Counted from the stretch's first letter, positions 1-12,430 are shown. The stretch is DNA of 64,000 bases from Macrotis lagotis (GCF_037893015.1 NC_133659.1:11035385-11099384), one strand, 5' to 3'. Notes: generated by a model from the sequence alone, not told the origin. Translations and numbers: made by a program.

Positions 1-1732
1 AGAGGGAGAAGACAATCTGGTCCTCATTGCACAGGCATTTAGGCTGTTAGGATTCAGAGATGGAAAGGACCTGAGAGGCCCCATCACCCAGTCCCTCATT
101 GACAAGTGAAGAAGCTGCCTAATGTCAGCCAGAGGATAGGTTTGGATTCAGATCTCTAGTTGGGAAACCCTCATTCCACAATTTTAGAGAAGATAATTCC
201 TCCATTTTCAGATGGGAGATAAACCAAATTATCTTATGTCTCTCCCTCCTCCTTATCCCAAGGGTGCAGAAACCCAGACAAAAATGATACCATTGACCTT
301 TCTTCTGATGAGGGGCTCAGTCTTTCCAAACCCGTTGGGGTAAGTGACCCAACTCCACATTCCACCATCGGGATGTTAGAGACCTTTGTCCCTGGAGTCT
401 GGCATCAAGTGCTTTGGTCTCTTGTTATGGTTTGTTTGCATTGTCTCTGCCCGGCTCTGCTTACCCTGGCAGTGAACCCGACTCCGGCTGTCAGGTGCCA
501 ACTGCATGCTCTGTGTCCGGCCTGGGAGAAGCCCAGAGCCACATTCCTGTCCTAGGCCAGAGAGGACATTCATATCCGCCCACCCTCTAAATCCATTGAG
601 GCCCCTGCCCTGGGAAAGTTGAACACTCCCACTGGAGAGGGGCTCCCCACCTTGTCACTGCTGACCCCAGCCCTCAGGGGTCTGAAGCTAGGGGCTTTGA
701 TCCATATAGTCAGATTAGATTTAGAGTCAAGGGATCTGAGCTCAACCTTCTCTCTCTGGGACTTGGTTTCCTTACCTATAAAAAATTGTGCCACCACACC
801 AGGCCTGCCTCTGGTGTTTGATAATCTGTGACCACTGTCAAGTCATTAAGCATGTATTAAGTACCTACTGTATTCTGGGCACTATTTTAAGAGCTGGAGG
901 GATATAAAGATTAAAAAAAAACAGCGCCTTCCCTCATGGAGTACTTGATATCTATTACATCTCTAAAGAGCTGGAAGGGACCCTAGATATTATCTCAACC
1001 AGTCCCTCATTTTCTTAACAGATGAGAAAACTGAGGCACAGAGCAGTTAAACAGAAGACTTCTCAAGGTCTCCTAGGTAGCAAGTACTCATGCCTGGTGT
1101 GGTCCTCTGATTCAGTCCTTATCTGCAATATGATAGATATCTCTCTTAATTGATGCAAGAGATCATTTGTAGTGGACTAATCTCTGGGTTCACATCATTC
1201 TTCTGACATATACATCATTAGGAGGGTTCCTTAGTTACTCAGTCCAACAACTCCCCCAAATTAAGGCACCAATGGGTTTCTACCTGCATCAGCAGAGGAA
1301 ATTTCCACATCAGAAGTTCTCTAATGTAATTGTCAGATGCTTAGAGGTTCAGAGATTGAGAAGTGGGGCTCATCACAGAAATTTGGAGAAGAGGGTGTGA
1401 TATCATGCAGTACACTCTAGAGGTCAGATTAAGGAAAGACTGGGGTGAGAATTCTGTTGTGGACAATAAACTGGAGCATTGGAATGTCTGAAGAATAGTC
1501 TACATGCAATATTGAAGCCTGAGGTCAGGAGCTAGGGAGGGAGCGACAGACAGTGAGTCAGGTAACAAACTCATTTTTTGACTTCAAGGATGATTTGGAA
1601 TCTTGCATTCCACAGATGGTGCATCTCAGAACCTCATTAGTACTTATGGTGGTACTTTCTGGTTAGAGAATCCACTGCCCATCACTCAAGCCAAGACCCC
1701 AGCCATAACTCTGAATTAAGCCTGGTCTCCAT
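1..1732. other. Gene-free stretch with old repeats
   Basis: No exon supported; probably GNG12 intron. I see a CR1/L2-type piece (about 840-950, with AAGTACCTACTGTATTCTGG) and a MIR-like segment (about 970-1095, ATGAGAAAACTGAGGC). The rest shows nothing recognisable. Confidence 0.5.
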
Positions 1733-1746
1733 AAAGAATTGTTCTC

Positions 1747-1892
1747 CGGTGGCAAGGTGGCGCGCATCGGCCCTGGAGTCAGGAGTACCTGGGTTCAAAT
1801 CCGGTCTCAGACACTTAATAATTACCTAGCTGTGTAGCCTTGGGCACGCCACTTAACCCCATTTGCCTTGCAAAAAAAAACCTAAAAAAAAA
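1747..1892 (+). mobile_element. WSINE-like tRNA-derived SINE
   Basis: Typical order: GGTGG head, CCCTGGAGTCAGGAGTACCTG, B-box-like GTTCAAATCC, CAGACACTTAATAATTACC, CACTTAACCCCATT and a broken A-tail. The 14-bp target duplication AAAGAATTGTTCTC is perfect at 1733-1746 and 1893-1906, marking a clean insertion. Confidence 0.9.
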
Positions 1893-1906
1893 AAAGAATT
1901 GTTCTC

Positions 1907-2997
1907 AATCCTCCTCAGTTCAAAAAAATGAAAAACTGCTCCAAGGGACTGTAAATTCACAATGAAAGAATTCCAAAGGCACTTGTTGAAAGATCATTGA
2001 ACTTAGAGCCATAATCCAGGGTCTGGTTTTGCTAAGGTCAGTTCTTTGCCCAGAGACCCTTAGTTGGGCCTCAGTTTCTAGGTCTGTAAAAGTTTGGAGT
2101 GCATGTCCCTTCCAGCTCTAAATCAATGACTCTCTTAAAAAATAGTTCAGATTAGGTGGTAGCTTGTCCAGCCGGAGTAAGATATTAATATTGATGAACT
2201 CGGCAGCATGAAGGGCAAAGCATGTGAAACACTAATCTGCATACATTGGCAATCCTTCTCTCCAACCTTGGGCCACAATGTACCTGCCTGGGAAGTCAGG
2301 TGTGTAGGCACCTGAAATACTTTAGGAAGTGAAGTTGGACCAAGAGGGAAGGTGGATTTTATTTTAATACTAAAGACTGTGAAAGACAGAAAATGCAGAT
2401 GGGGTAAAAGGTCCTTGGGGATCTGAGGAAATCTAATCATCATAAAAGTATCTAAGAGTAGCAGCCTTCTTGTGGATGGGCAGGAGCAGAAAGTAGAATG
2501 CAGTAGGAGTGGTACGCTTGCAAAAGGGAAAGAAAATCTGAAGTCACAGGAGTAAGGAAGAAGAGAAAAAGATAGAAAAGGAGTAAAAAGAACAGAAGAA
2601 AAGGATGATGAAGCCCGAATAAACTGAGGCCAGGAGGATATCTTACCCACTGCTTGAAATCTTCCTCCTGCTCTCCTTCCTCTGTAGATTGGAGCTTTAC
2701 AAACATGACCACCATGATACTTCTCCAGTGGGGAAGATGGTGTCAGATTCCAGAATTTGGGACTTGCTCATCTCCCTGAGTTGGGGAAGCATTTGTTTCA
2801 CTAAATCATCGCTTTCCACTGAACAAGTACTTAGGAAGTATCAACTACCCCTTGTCAGCTGGTGCAAATGCAAAAACAAACAAACCTTCCTTCGAGGTGT
2901 TTATATTCTGAGTTTTCTCTTGTAGCATAGTTTTCATATTAAGATTTATCATGTATCACCTAACAAAGGCTTAGAAATTACATCCTTCTTACTCCTT
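1907..2997. other. Gene-free stretch
   Basis: A MIR copy lies at about 1990-2125 and a degraded CR1/L2-like piece at about 2815-2905. Between them is purine-rich sequence (about 2490-2620) with no coding support. Confidence 0.45.
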
Positions 2998-3054
2998 CTA
3001 CCACCACCACCACTACTACTACTACCACTAATAATAATAATAATAATAAAATAA
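2998..3054. repeat. Compound trinucleotide microsatellite
   Basis: CCA repeats run into CTA and then ATA repeats, so one tract shows stepwise change of its repeat unit. Confidence 0.9.
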
Positions 3055-3886
3055 TGATCATGATCATAATTTTTACATAGCACTCTAAGGTTTGCCAAGT
3101 TCTTATGTCAACTGACCTCTACTACAACCCTGGAAGGTCAAAGACTGCTCTATTTCCCTCTTTTTAAGCCCAGGTTGTATTGACACATAGTAGGTGCTTA
3201 ATGAATTCAGTGGTTTTCTCACGAGAGTTCGATTGAATGAATGAGACCTTCTCCACTGGGACAGATGTCAAAGCCTCTCATGTCTTTTTGCTTGGCCATC
3301 CCTTGACTGAAATGCCCTCCTTCCTCACCTTTACCTCCTGGCTTTCCAAGGCCCAACTAAAACCCTCTCCTCTATAAGAAACTTTCTCCAATCCCTCCCA
3401 ATTCCTTTCCCTCTAATTATCTCCAGTTTATCCTGCATCTTATTTGACTTATTTAATCTTTGGCACCTTATCTTCAGATGACTTTGGGAGCTTTGGGATT
3501 GTCCTTTAGCTTTCTTTGTATCATAAGTATTTCATCCATGGTGTTGATTGATTGACTTAATTTCTCAGGATAATGTTTGTAAAGGCATAAAACAATGCTA
3601 TCATAAACAAAATCAATTATGTGAAATAGTTATTGAAAAGATTTCATTTAATGGCCACCAGGTTGAGCCCTTTCCAGTCCCAAATCTCTGACTCCATGAC
3701 CCTGTGGTTGAGGGTTCCCTGCTTTGTCTCATATTTATGGACATCTCCAAATGAGTCAGAGGGTGGGTTTTCATAAGTCCATCTATGATGAACTGAAATC
3801 TTTCTGTAGCTCCCCAGCATCATTCCTAGTTCTGCCTCTTCTTTTTTCGGGTGTCATCACCATTTGCTTCTGTTCTTTCTCTTCCT
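3055..3886. repeat. Old LINE-2-like and MIR-like sequence
   Basis: An L2 3' end (CACATAGTAGGTGCTTAATG, about 3180-3210) and an L2-like body (about 3258-3545, rich in CTCC and CTTTCC) are visible. A MIR end lies at about 3655-3710. No gene seen. Confidence 0.5.
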
Positions 3887-3897
3887 CTTCCTCCTTT

Positions 3898-4042
3898 TTT
3901 TTTTTGGCCAGGCAATAGGGTTAAGCGGCTTGCCCAAGGTCACACAGCTAGATAATTATGAAGTGCCTGAGGTCAGATTTGAACTCAGGTCCTCCTGACT
4001 CCAGGGCCGGTGCTCTATTCACTACACCACCTAGCTGCCCCC
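3898..4042 (-). mobile_element. WSINE-like SINE
   Basis: Full-length minus-strand copy from the poly-T to CACCTAGCTGCCC. The 11-bp target duplication CTTCCTCCTTT lies at 3887-3897 and 4043-4053. Confidence 0.9.
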
Positions 4043-4250
4043 CTTCCTCCTTTCTTTGGCTTCAGATGTTCTTTCCACTTTGCAGGCTTTCTGCTCCCCC
4101 TGGAGCCCACTTCAGCTCCCACCCATCCACAGGAAGGCTACAACTCTCAAGTACTTTTCTGATTTCCAAGGTCTTTTTACCCATCTGCATCTTTAAAGAA
4201 TGATTTTTACCTCATTAAGAGTGCAAAGCACAATCATTCATTGTATCTGT

Positions 4251-4690
4251 CAGAAGTCAAATGCTGACCAGGCCAACGAGGGTGAAAATCACTCTAGATC
4301 AGGGGCAGGGAAGCTCTGACCCGTATTGGTCTGGCGTTGCCAAGACAACCACAGGAGGAGACTTGAAATTCAACCAATTGAGGTGCTTTTTAGGGGTGAA
4401 TTAATTAAATGTTTGACCAAAGATAGCCTACAAATGATGCTATAAATATCCAAATGGCCCTTGGCAGAAAAAAGGTTCCCCATCCCTGCTGTAGACCATA
4501 GGGTTATGGATTTGGAGCTGGAAGTGACCTTCAAAGTTGCCTATTCCCAATTCCCATACTTTGCATATGGGGAACCTGAGGCATAGTGGAGATTCCATGA
4601 CTTGTCCAAGGTGATCTAAGTAGCAGATTTAAGATTTGAACTCTGGTTTTTCTTTGACTGACTGTCAACTTAGGACCAACTTCACCATTG
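4251..4690. repeat. Diverged duplicate A (partner at 5328-5590)
   Basis: Starts with CAGAAGTCAAATGCTGACC and, after a 199-bp insertion, continues TAGACCATAGGGTT to about 4690. Duplicate B at 5328-5590 aligns on both sides of the insertion at roughly 75-80 percent by eye. A MIR-like centre (GGAAGTGACC, CTGAGGCATAGTGGAG) is included, but the similarity reaches beyond it. Confidence 0.7.
4300..4498. mobile_element. Non-autonomous hAT-like DNA transposon
   Basis: A 199-bp element starting CAGGGGCAGGGAAG and ending GGTTCCCCATCCCTG, i.e. imperfect terminal inverted repeats starting CAGGG. It is flanked by 8-bp duplications CTCTAGAT (4292-4299) and CTGTAGAC (4499-4506), which fit the hAT target consensus nTnnnnAn. 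The related segment B at about 5370-5395 is the unoccupied site. A second family member is at about 61186-61356. Confidence 0.75.
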
Positions 4691-5084
4691 GGGGTTTTCT
4701 CCCTTATTTAAATAAATGAGAAAAACTGGGATGGCAGCTTTCTTTGAAAAATGACAGGAGACTTCATAGATCAGTCTGAGTGGGCTTGAATGAGAGCCTC
4801 AAGGCCATCCAGTCCCATCTCAGCCCCCCTTTATAGAGAAGGGAATTGAGTTCTCAAAAAATGAAGGGACTTGCCCAGTGATCCCAAGTTTCTGTGACAG
4901 GATTCCCATCCACATCTCCCCATTTGGTGTGCTTGAATATTAAAAATTCAATGATATGTTTAGTTATGTGTGCACAGATAGATAGAGGGATAGATGTATC
5001 CAAAGCTGTCCTACACACGCAGGTACATGCTGTAGAAATGATAGCTATTAGGGCCACTAGCTAGAAGCAATAGCTCAGATAATA
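4691..5084. other. Unassigned gene-free sequence
   Basis: Includes a weak MIR-like piece (about 4780-4880). Nothing else is recognised. Confidence 0.35.
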
Positions 5085-5310
5085 CCCAAGTCATTTGCAC
5101 TTGGCTGTGAAATTAGACCAGTTGTTTATTTTGTAGCAGGTTTATTTTCAGCATTACATTTTACTTAAGCTCTTATTCTAATGAGTTTATAAGCCCTGGA
5201 GCAAACACCAATTAGTATTAGGAAGAAGTGATCCATTAATAACAAATGACAGGGAAATTTTATATCTGCTGTGATTATTTCTACTTGTGGCGTGGAAAGT
5301 AAACTTGGGG
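5085..5310. promoter_or_regulatory. Candidate conserved non-coding element
   Basis: An AT-rich block without repeat signature between the two diverged duplicates, with several homeodomain-like TAAT/ATTA cores (e.g. CCAATTAGTATTAGG, CCATTAATAAC) and GATTATTT. Composition and lack of repeats suggest an enhancer-like element. This is inference only. Confidence 0.3.
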
Positions 5311-5327
5311 GTGCAATGAACCCCCAT

Positions 5328-5590
5328 CAGAGGTCAAATGCTGACCAGTCCTACTGGGGTGGAAAGATCTCTCTAGTATTACCCTAGTCTAGACCGTAGG
5401 GTCAGTTGTTGGGAGTTGGAAGTGACCTTCAAGATCATATATTGCCAAGTCTATTATTTTGCTTATGAGGAAACTGAGGCACAGTGGAGGTTCCATAAAT
5501 TGTGCACACAGCAGATTTAGGATTTGAATCCAGGTTTTCCACTGGATGATTGCGAACCTAGGACCTGCTTTGCCAAGTTCAAGGATGCTC
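5328..5590. repeat. Diverged duplicate B (partner at 4251-4690)
   Basis: Shares with duplicate A the opening GTCAAATGCTGACCAG, the middle GGAAGTGACCTTCAA and the end AGCAGATTTAGGATTTGAA. It lacks the hAT insertion. Confidence 0.7.
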
Positions 5591-7141
5591 ATCTTCTGTT
5601 GTTGGGTCACTAGGGGATGAATCTTTGTCCATTTATAACCCATGAGATAAAAACTTTCGAAGCCTGATTATCTCGGCAATCCTAGAAAGTCCCTCAGATT
5701 CCTTCTATCTCTATGGCCTATAGTTTTATGATTCCAAGGAACAGGATGGAGGGGGAAGGGAAGGGTGTAACCTGAAAAAGAAAAGACTTAGAGATCTTTG
5801 ATCAAGATCTTTGAATAACTAGAATGATTTCAAGGGAAAGCAGGACAGGACTTGTTCTTACAGCAGATACTAGGAGCCAAGGGTCAAATGGCCAAATTCA
5901 TGTTGAAAGGAGAGAAGGATTTCCCCATAAGTGGTGATGTCCAGAAGTCGGTAGGTAGGGATTCTTGCAAGGTAACAAGCTTCTTCATCATGGGAGGCCA
6001 TCCAGATGAGAGGCCCTTACTTGTTGGGGCTTGGTGGAGAAGGGATCCTGTAGATACCGGTTGGGCTAGGTGACCAGAGAGGTCTCTTCCAGCATGGAGA
6101 GTCTCTGAGCTAGTTGAAAAGAGGGGATTGCTCCTCATGACTCTGGTGTGGCAGGGAGCTAAGGTCAATGGATGGCAGTCACTGGGGTCCAGATTTTAAT
6201 TCAAAGAAGCAAAAACACCTTTGTTAACAGTTGGAGCCCTCCTAATGGGTAAATCTGCTGGCCGGGGCAGGGGGGAGTTCCTTGCCGATGAAAGGATTCC
6301 AGGATTTATTAGCTATAATATAAATCAATTAGCAAATGTTTCACTTTCGGTGCTGAGTTACAAAAGGGAAACCAGACCTTGCCCTCAAAGAGCTTCCATT
6401 CTATCAGCAGAAACAAGTACATGTGTAAATTTATATACAGTATATATAAGAAGCAATGTGGTATTGTTATATGGAGTGAGGAAAACCTGAGTTCAAATCC
6501 AGCCCCAGGCAATTACTAGCTGGGCAAGTCACTTTACCTTTGCCTCAGTCTCCTCATCTGTAAAATAGGGATAATAATAAGACCTCCCTTCCAGGATGGT
6601 TATAGGAACCAAGAAAGATAAAATTGGGGAAAAACTTGAAATCTAATATTCTCATCACCATTCCAGTGATGGGATCTGGACTTGTGACTTCCCCGGTCAG
6701 AGACTCCCATGTGAGGAAATTTCCTCCCCATTCAGCACCAATGTTGCTTCCTTTGAGAAGTTGTCATCTGCCAACCAGTATCAGAGGCAGGACTCAAACC
6801 CAGATCTTCTACGTCAGAGGCTGTTTCTCTGTCTATTGTACTCTGCTGCCTCTCACCCTCAACAAATAATGACAGTAACTACCCATATTGCCAAGCGGTT
6901 AAAATGGACCACCAATATTCTGGCTTGGAGCCAGGAAGATACAAGTCCAAGTCCTGTCTCTGATTCTTACTAGCAATGCCCACATGGATATATCTCTTAA
7001 CCTCCCTTGCCTTAGTTTCCCATCTGTGAAATGGGCTACTATTAACTGCAGTATATCACAGACAAGCTGATAGGAGACTTGAATGAGACTCTGTGTGTAA
7101 ACTTACATGCAGACTTTAGTACATGGGACATACAAAGTGAT
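5591..7141. other. Gene-free stretch rich in MIR and L2
   Basis: MIR ends at about 6040-6110, a CR1/L2 piece at about 6330-6420, and two forward MIR copies at about 6455-6615 and 6885-7080. No exon supported. Confidence 0.5.
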
Positions 7142-7203
7142 GAATAAATAATAATTATTATTATTTAATATAATAATATAACAAAATATCATCATCATCA
7201 TCA
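7142..7203. repeat. AT-rich microsatellite (ATT/AAT then ATC)
   Basis: AATAATTATTATT-type sequence followed by five ATC units. Confidence 0.85.
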
Positions 7204-9106
7204 CAGCATTTTACACAGAGTACTTCCTTCCCAACCCTGATAGGTAGTGCAGTTATAATTATCATCTTCATTTTACAGAGGAGGAAGCAAAGACCCAAAG
7301 AGTAACTATCCCACTGACTCAAAGCTAGGGAGAGCTTTCAACTCCGATGGTCACCTTTCGTGGAAAGGCAGGGCCCTACGTTCCTATGTATTCATTTTCT
7401 GTAGATGTTGGACGTACGTGCATGTATTTATGTCTGGGGGATAGATGTGCATACACATCTACCTGTCTAGACGCTCCTCCATGACCCTCCCCACAGAAGG
7501 TCAGCATCATGAGGGCAGGCACTGGTTTGCTTTCTGTCCTTGTTTCTCCAGGCTTAGCCCAGTTGTTGGCCCACAGTAGATGCTTATTCTCTCAATGGAC
7601 CAATTTGCCAGGCTAGTTCCCAGGCTGCAATGCCGTGGTGCCAGAGCCATGAGCCTCCACCCACCCTCCTGGATTTTCTGGGCTGTACCACCAAGCCCGT
7701 CACTGTCTCTGAATGTTCCTGTCTCTCCTCACCTGCTGGCTCCCCAGCCATTTAACTGGCCGAGCCAACATCCTGAAGGCTGTGGTGCCCTTGGACTAGG
7801 CGGCTGGATGTCTGGGCGGCGGCTCCTGTTCTGGGAAGCGGCCTAGCCCCCTTGTCACGCCCATTTGTCACAGCCCTTGACAAAGCTGATGGCCAGGGCC
7901 CAGGGCACAAGGTCCATTTACCCAGTTACCCAGCAGGAAATATAGGGACCATTTATTGGCTCTTTGGATCATTGAGAGCAATGTCCCCGACAAACTGGGC
8001 TCCGCTTCGTGTTGACATCCAAACACACCAGCTGCTGAATTTCACCTCTGCCTTCTCCATCTATGGCTTAGTCTTGTCTTGCCGGAACCCATTTGGAAGG
8101 CAAACAAGACTCCAAAGGAGGAAAAGTGGGGTGGGGGGAGAATAGGTTTGTGTTTGCTTTATGAAAATCCAAGATGAAAACAGTCCTGGCTGGGCTGGGT
8201 CTCAGCGTCTCAAAACCAAATGACAGCTATGTGACTCATTGTGTAAGTCCGGAGCAGAAAGGAAACAGGAAGAAGTCTCCTCTGATGCCAGACTCTGTTC
8301 AGTCCAATGATGAGAATCCCCTCCCCCCCCAAAAAAAACCTAAGTGAATCTGTCTTCTCCCCATCTCTAGGCAACAAAAAGCCCCTGTGGGAGAAAAACT
8401 GGCTTTTTCCCATGTGAACAGTGACCCTAGAGAGACCATCTGGTTCCGTGGAGAGACCTGGCCTGGGAAAGAGGAGAACCAGGCTCAGATCTAGCTAGCT
8501 CTGCCACTCAGAAGCTGGGTAACTTCAGATCTCTCAGGATCTCAGTTTTTTCATCTGGAAAACAAATGGCTTGGCGACTAGGTGATTGATCTCTGAGGTT
8601 TTTTTCTGCCTCCAGGATTCATTGATCCTATAGCCCGGACTCCTTCCTGCCTTGGGTTTCTTTTCATTCCCCCTCCTCCAGCCTCAGGAAGGCATCCTAT
8701 CTGATGGTCTGCAGCCATCTTCCCTACTAAGAATTGGGGAAGCCCTTTTCCTTATGAAAACATTGGGGATTCCGAGGTGACAATGGTGTCTGGAAAGAGA
8801 TTCTTGGGGCTTCTGCCTCCTGATGTGACTGTCAACAAATTCCTTGACTCTCCTGAGCCTCAGGTCTCTCCAATCTGCTGATGTCCAACTAATGAGAACA
8901 GTGAGCATCTCCAGAGGCTTCAAGTTCACAAGTTACTTATGCTAGCTCATTTGATACTCACAGCCTCCAGAGGAGGTAGGGCCTATTATTATTCCCTTTT
9001 CATAGGTAAAGGAATTAATTTTCAGAAAAGTTTAGCTAACTGACTGGCCCAGCCCCACACAACTACTATGTATCTGAGAAACAATTCAAACTCGGGTCTT
9101 ACGTGG
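7204..9106. other. Gene-free stretch with one repeat-poor block
   Basis: MIR (-) about 7205-7345, L2 3' end about 7490-7605, MIR (+) about 8425-8630 and MIR (-) about 8935-9100. The part from about 7850 to 8125 carries no repeat signature and could be a conserved element. Confidence 0.45.
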
Positions 9107-9119
9107 TCTCTGATACTTT

Positions 9120-9270
9120 TTTTTTAGGTTTTTTTTGTAAGGCAAACGGGGTTAAGTGGCTTGCCCAAGGCCACACAGCTAGGTCATTATTAAGTGTCTG
9201 AGACCGGATTTGAACCCAGGTACTCCTGACTCCAAGGCCGGTGCTTTATCCACTGCCACCTAGCCGCCCC
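9120..9270 (-). mobile_element. WSINE-like SINE
   Basis: Full-length minus-strand copy. Target duplication TCTCTGATACTTT (9107-9119) versus TCTCTGCTACTTT (9271-9283), one mismatch. Confidence 0.9.
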
Positions 9271-9587
9271 TCTCTGCTACTTTCTACACTTTAAGATGAG
9301 TCACGGAAGCTGTCTGCCCTTCCTCCCTTGTAGGTTTATTGTAAGGACCATAGGAGTACCTGAGAGGACAATAGATCACAAAGGGCCAAGGACCTTAACA
9401 ATATAAGGAGTCATTGCCAATGGCCTGAGGACTTTCTTGTTTTGTTTTCATCATCCATCCCCTGTATCTTGGTCCTGTGGAAAGAGTGAAAGCCGAGTCC
9501 AACTGTGATTATAGCCACCCATAACCTGAGTCTCAGGTTCCTCTTCTATAAAATGATTGGTTGATCTCCAGATTTTAAAAAATTTTT

Positions 9588-9895
9588 TTTTTGTCCTTCA
9601 TTCTTGAAGAAGACCATGACATCAGGGAAGTGATTCCGTGACCAGCACATAGATTGGATCTGAGTGAGGGGAGCTGTGCTAAGTCACCAACTTCACTTTC
9701 TCCTCTGAGAGTCATCTGGATCCAGTGGCCAGACATGAATCAGGACAACTGGAGATGGCCCTGGACTCGGGACAACCAATGTTAAGTGACTTACTTGCCC
9801 AAGGTCACACTGCTAGTAAGTGGCAAGTTTCAAACTCCCATCCTCCTGACTCTAAGGTCTGTGCTCTCTCTCCTCTACACCACCTAGCTGCCCAA
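9588..9895 (-). mobile_element. Long marsupial SINE with LINE-type tail
   Basis: A tRNA-like head (CACCTAGCTGCCC side at 9895) is joined to a longer body ending, on the + strand, in TTGTCCTTCATTCTTGAAGA. The same body is seen in + orientation at 33275-33560, 48010-48250 and 54595-54860. Confidence 0.75.
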
Positions 9896-12430
9896 AGCAG
9901 GAGTCATGGGGCTTATGGTCAGATGACCAGCTCACAGAAAGACACATCACAAGCAGCTCTGACCTTCGCATTCCCCAATATAATATATTCAATACTTTCC
10001 TATTGACTCTGGAAAAAATACTAATTTATCTTGATGTCTTCCTTTTTAAATTTCTGTTCATAGAAATCTTATAATGATGTGAACAATTATCAACATCCTG
10101 ATATTTGTACAAAATTTATATATGTATCTGTAAAGGGGGAGATACTGAAAAATTTTCATCGATGGGTACTACGACCAAAAAGCTTGGTGTTCCTTGCTCC
10201 AAATGGCCTCAAAGTTCCCTTCCAACTCCAGGTGTATGATTTAATAACTTTCTTATCCTGTTTAACAGTCTCTGGTCTTTTCCATTGGGACTCAGGTCCT
10301 TTCTCTTCCCTCTTTTTCCTCCCCCTAACTCATACTTTTGGACTCTCTGAGGAGGAGGAGGATCCGTGGCCAACAAGTCCAAGGCAAACATGGCTGAGAA
10401 AAATGCCCTCAAGATCTGGGCTGCTTTAGGTGTTCTGGACCCTGTTGGTGGCCTGGTAGAGTCCATGGACCTCTTCTCAGAATAATAGTTCAATCTGCAT
10501 CAAATATGTAGGATTATAAATTAAGTCAGTGATGTTGTAATAAACTCCCGGTTCATGGATGGACCCCACAAGTGGTTATGCAGCCTTTGCTTGAAGGGGA
10601 GCCCTCCAAAGCCCCCAGCAGCCTGGTCCCATGAAGTTATTCCCAGATAGCAAACTGAAACCTGTCCCCTCGGCCTGCAACCTGTCATTGGTAGCTCTGC
10701 TCTCTGGAACCAAGGGTGCCCACCCTGCAGATCCCATTCGGCAGTCCTCCTGTTCCTCATGGGTGGGTGTGTTCCTCCTCTCCCTGAGGTCTGTTCTGGA
10801 ATCTTCCCAGTGCCGACATACCCCTGGCGCTCCCCAAACTTCACAGGGGCTGGTCACGTTTCTGTTCATTGACAAGGGCTTGAACAACTGGTTGCAAATC
10901 CTACAGGCTAGATGGAACAGATAAACTTCATGGAGAATCAAAACACCACCCACCCCCGGACTGCCATGGCTTCTTGATGTCTCCTCCCATCCGCAGAAGG
11001 TTCTCAGAAAGCTCCCTCTCCCAACATGGAACATTTTTTGCCCCACCACCATCTGGCTGGTTCCGATAGCAGCCCATGACTTCTTCACGTGGAAGGCCTA
11101 AAGTCTGTCCAAGAATGAGTGTGACCTCCTTGCCTGGCAACTATCAGGGCAAGCCACCTGCTGGGCGGGTGTCATGAGAGACAAGGGGGTCCCTTGCACA
11201 ACAGTGGTTGAGATGGGCAAAGCCCAGGCCGCAGGCCTAGTCTGCCTCTCTGTCTTTCTCCTTCATCTCCAGGAGACTTGTCCATTGGCTCTCCCTCCTG
11301 GGCACTCCCAATTGCTGCCCACTGGGGCTGAGCAGAGCCAGCCTCCCCCATTCAAGATGGATTTTCAGTCCATGTTATTTCTTTTTGTTATTCTAAGCAG
11401 CCCACAATATACTTGAGCTCAAGGTTAGTGCTCCTACCCACAGGACCAATTTAACCCTTTTATTTGTGAAGGAAGGCTAAGCTTCATACCCTACCCTGGT
11501 CCACAGGAGATACATAGAGAGGGAAGTAGGGGAAGACCAGTTTTTTATTTCTCTTCTCCCAACCTAAGAGACCTTAGCTCATTAATTCTCTGGAAGTCTG
11601 AAATGTGGCAATAATGGCCTAGTCCCTAATAATGGTTCCATAATTGGAAAGAGACTGGAGGAATGTATTTTCTTAGTGAAGGAAGGTCTAGGGAGACAAG
11701 AGGGTGTGGTGGCAAAGGATTGAAAAGGACCACTGGCTTTTGTCATAGCAGGTTCAAATTCTTCCTCCATCTCCCATTGCCTGTGTGACCTTGGGCAAGT
11801 CTCTTCACTCTCTTTCATCATAAGATGGGGGCAGGGGGGCCAGGGCTGGACCTTATAACCCAGAGGGTCCTTCTTGCCTCTCCAGGGACAGAGTCTCCAC
11901 ACTGCAGGCCTATGGGTATGTTCCATCCCTTGCCCATCATAAATCTCAGGAACATCTTAGGAGCTCTCTCAATAGAGAGGAGGCCACAGCAACCCCCCAA
12001 CCCCTAAAACAGGAGAAATCTTGGTATACCCTTGCAAGAAAGGCAGGATTAAAGAATGTTCACCATTGAGTAGCCAGTGCCTTTACTTCTGTAAGCCTTG
12101 GTTTGCTCATATGTAAAATGGTACCCTACCTCCCAGAGTCACTTACTGTATAAGGCAGAGAAGGCCGGCCTAGAAGCCAGTCCTATCCCTGACCAATCTT
12201 GCTTGGTGTCACCCTGGGCAGGCCACTCCAAGAGAGTGGATTATAGATAAACTGCCCCATGGGTAAAATCATTAGATCCTGGGCTTAGCAAGACCAACCC
12301 CCTCATTTTACAGACAGGGAAACTGAGACTGAGGAAAATTGAGCAGAGAGCCCAGAGCAGTAAGTGTCTGATGCAGGATTCACATTCTTATCTTTCTTTT
12401 TCACATTCAAGAAAGAAACACAGATATCCA
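9896..12430. other. Gene-free stretch
   Basis: MIR ends at about 10180-10235, MIR (+) at about 11740-11880 and 12070-12260, MIR (-) at about 12300-12385. A GC-richer part (10570-11400) holds chance frames only. One copy of an unnamed ancient repeat is listed separately. Confidence 0.45.
10471..10575 (+). repeat. Unnamed ancient interspersed repeat, copy 1
   Basis: CTTCTCAGAATAATAGTT, GCATCAAATATGTAGGATTA and GGTTCATGGATGGACCCC align with the copies at 28490-28640 and 39075-39215. All three are in the same orientation. This is the most degraded copy. Confidence 0.5.
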
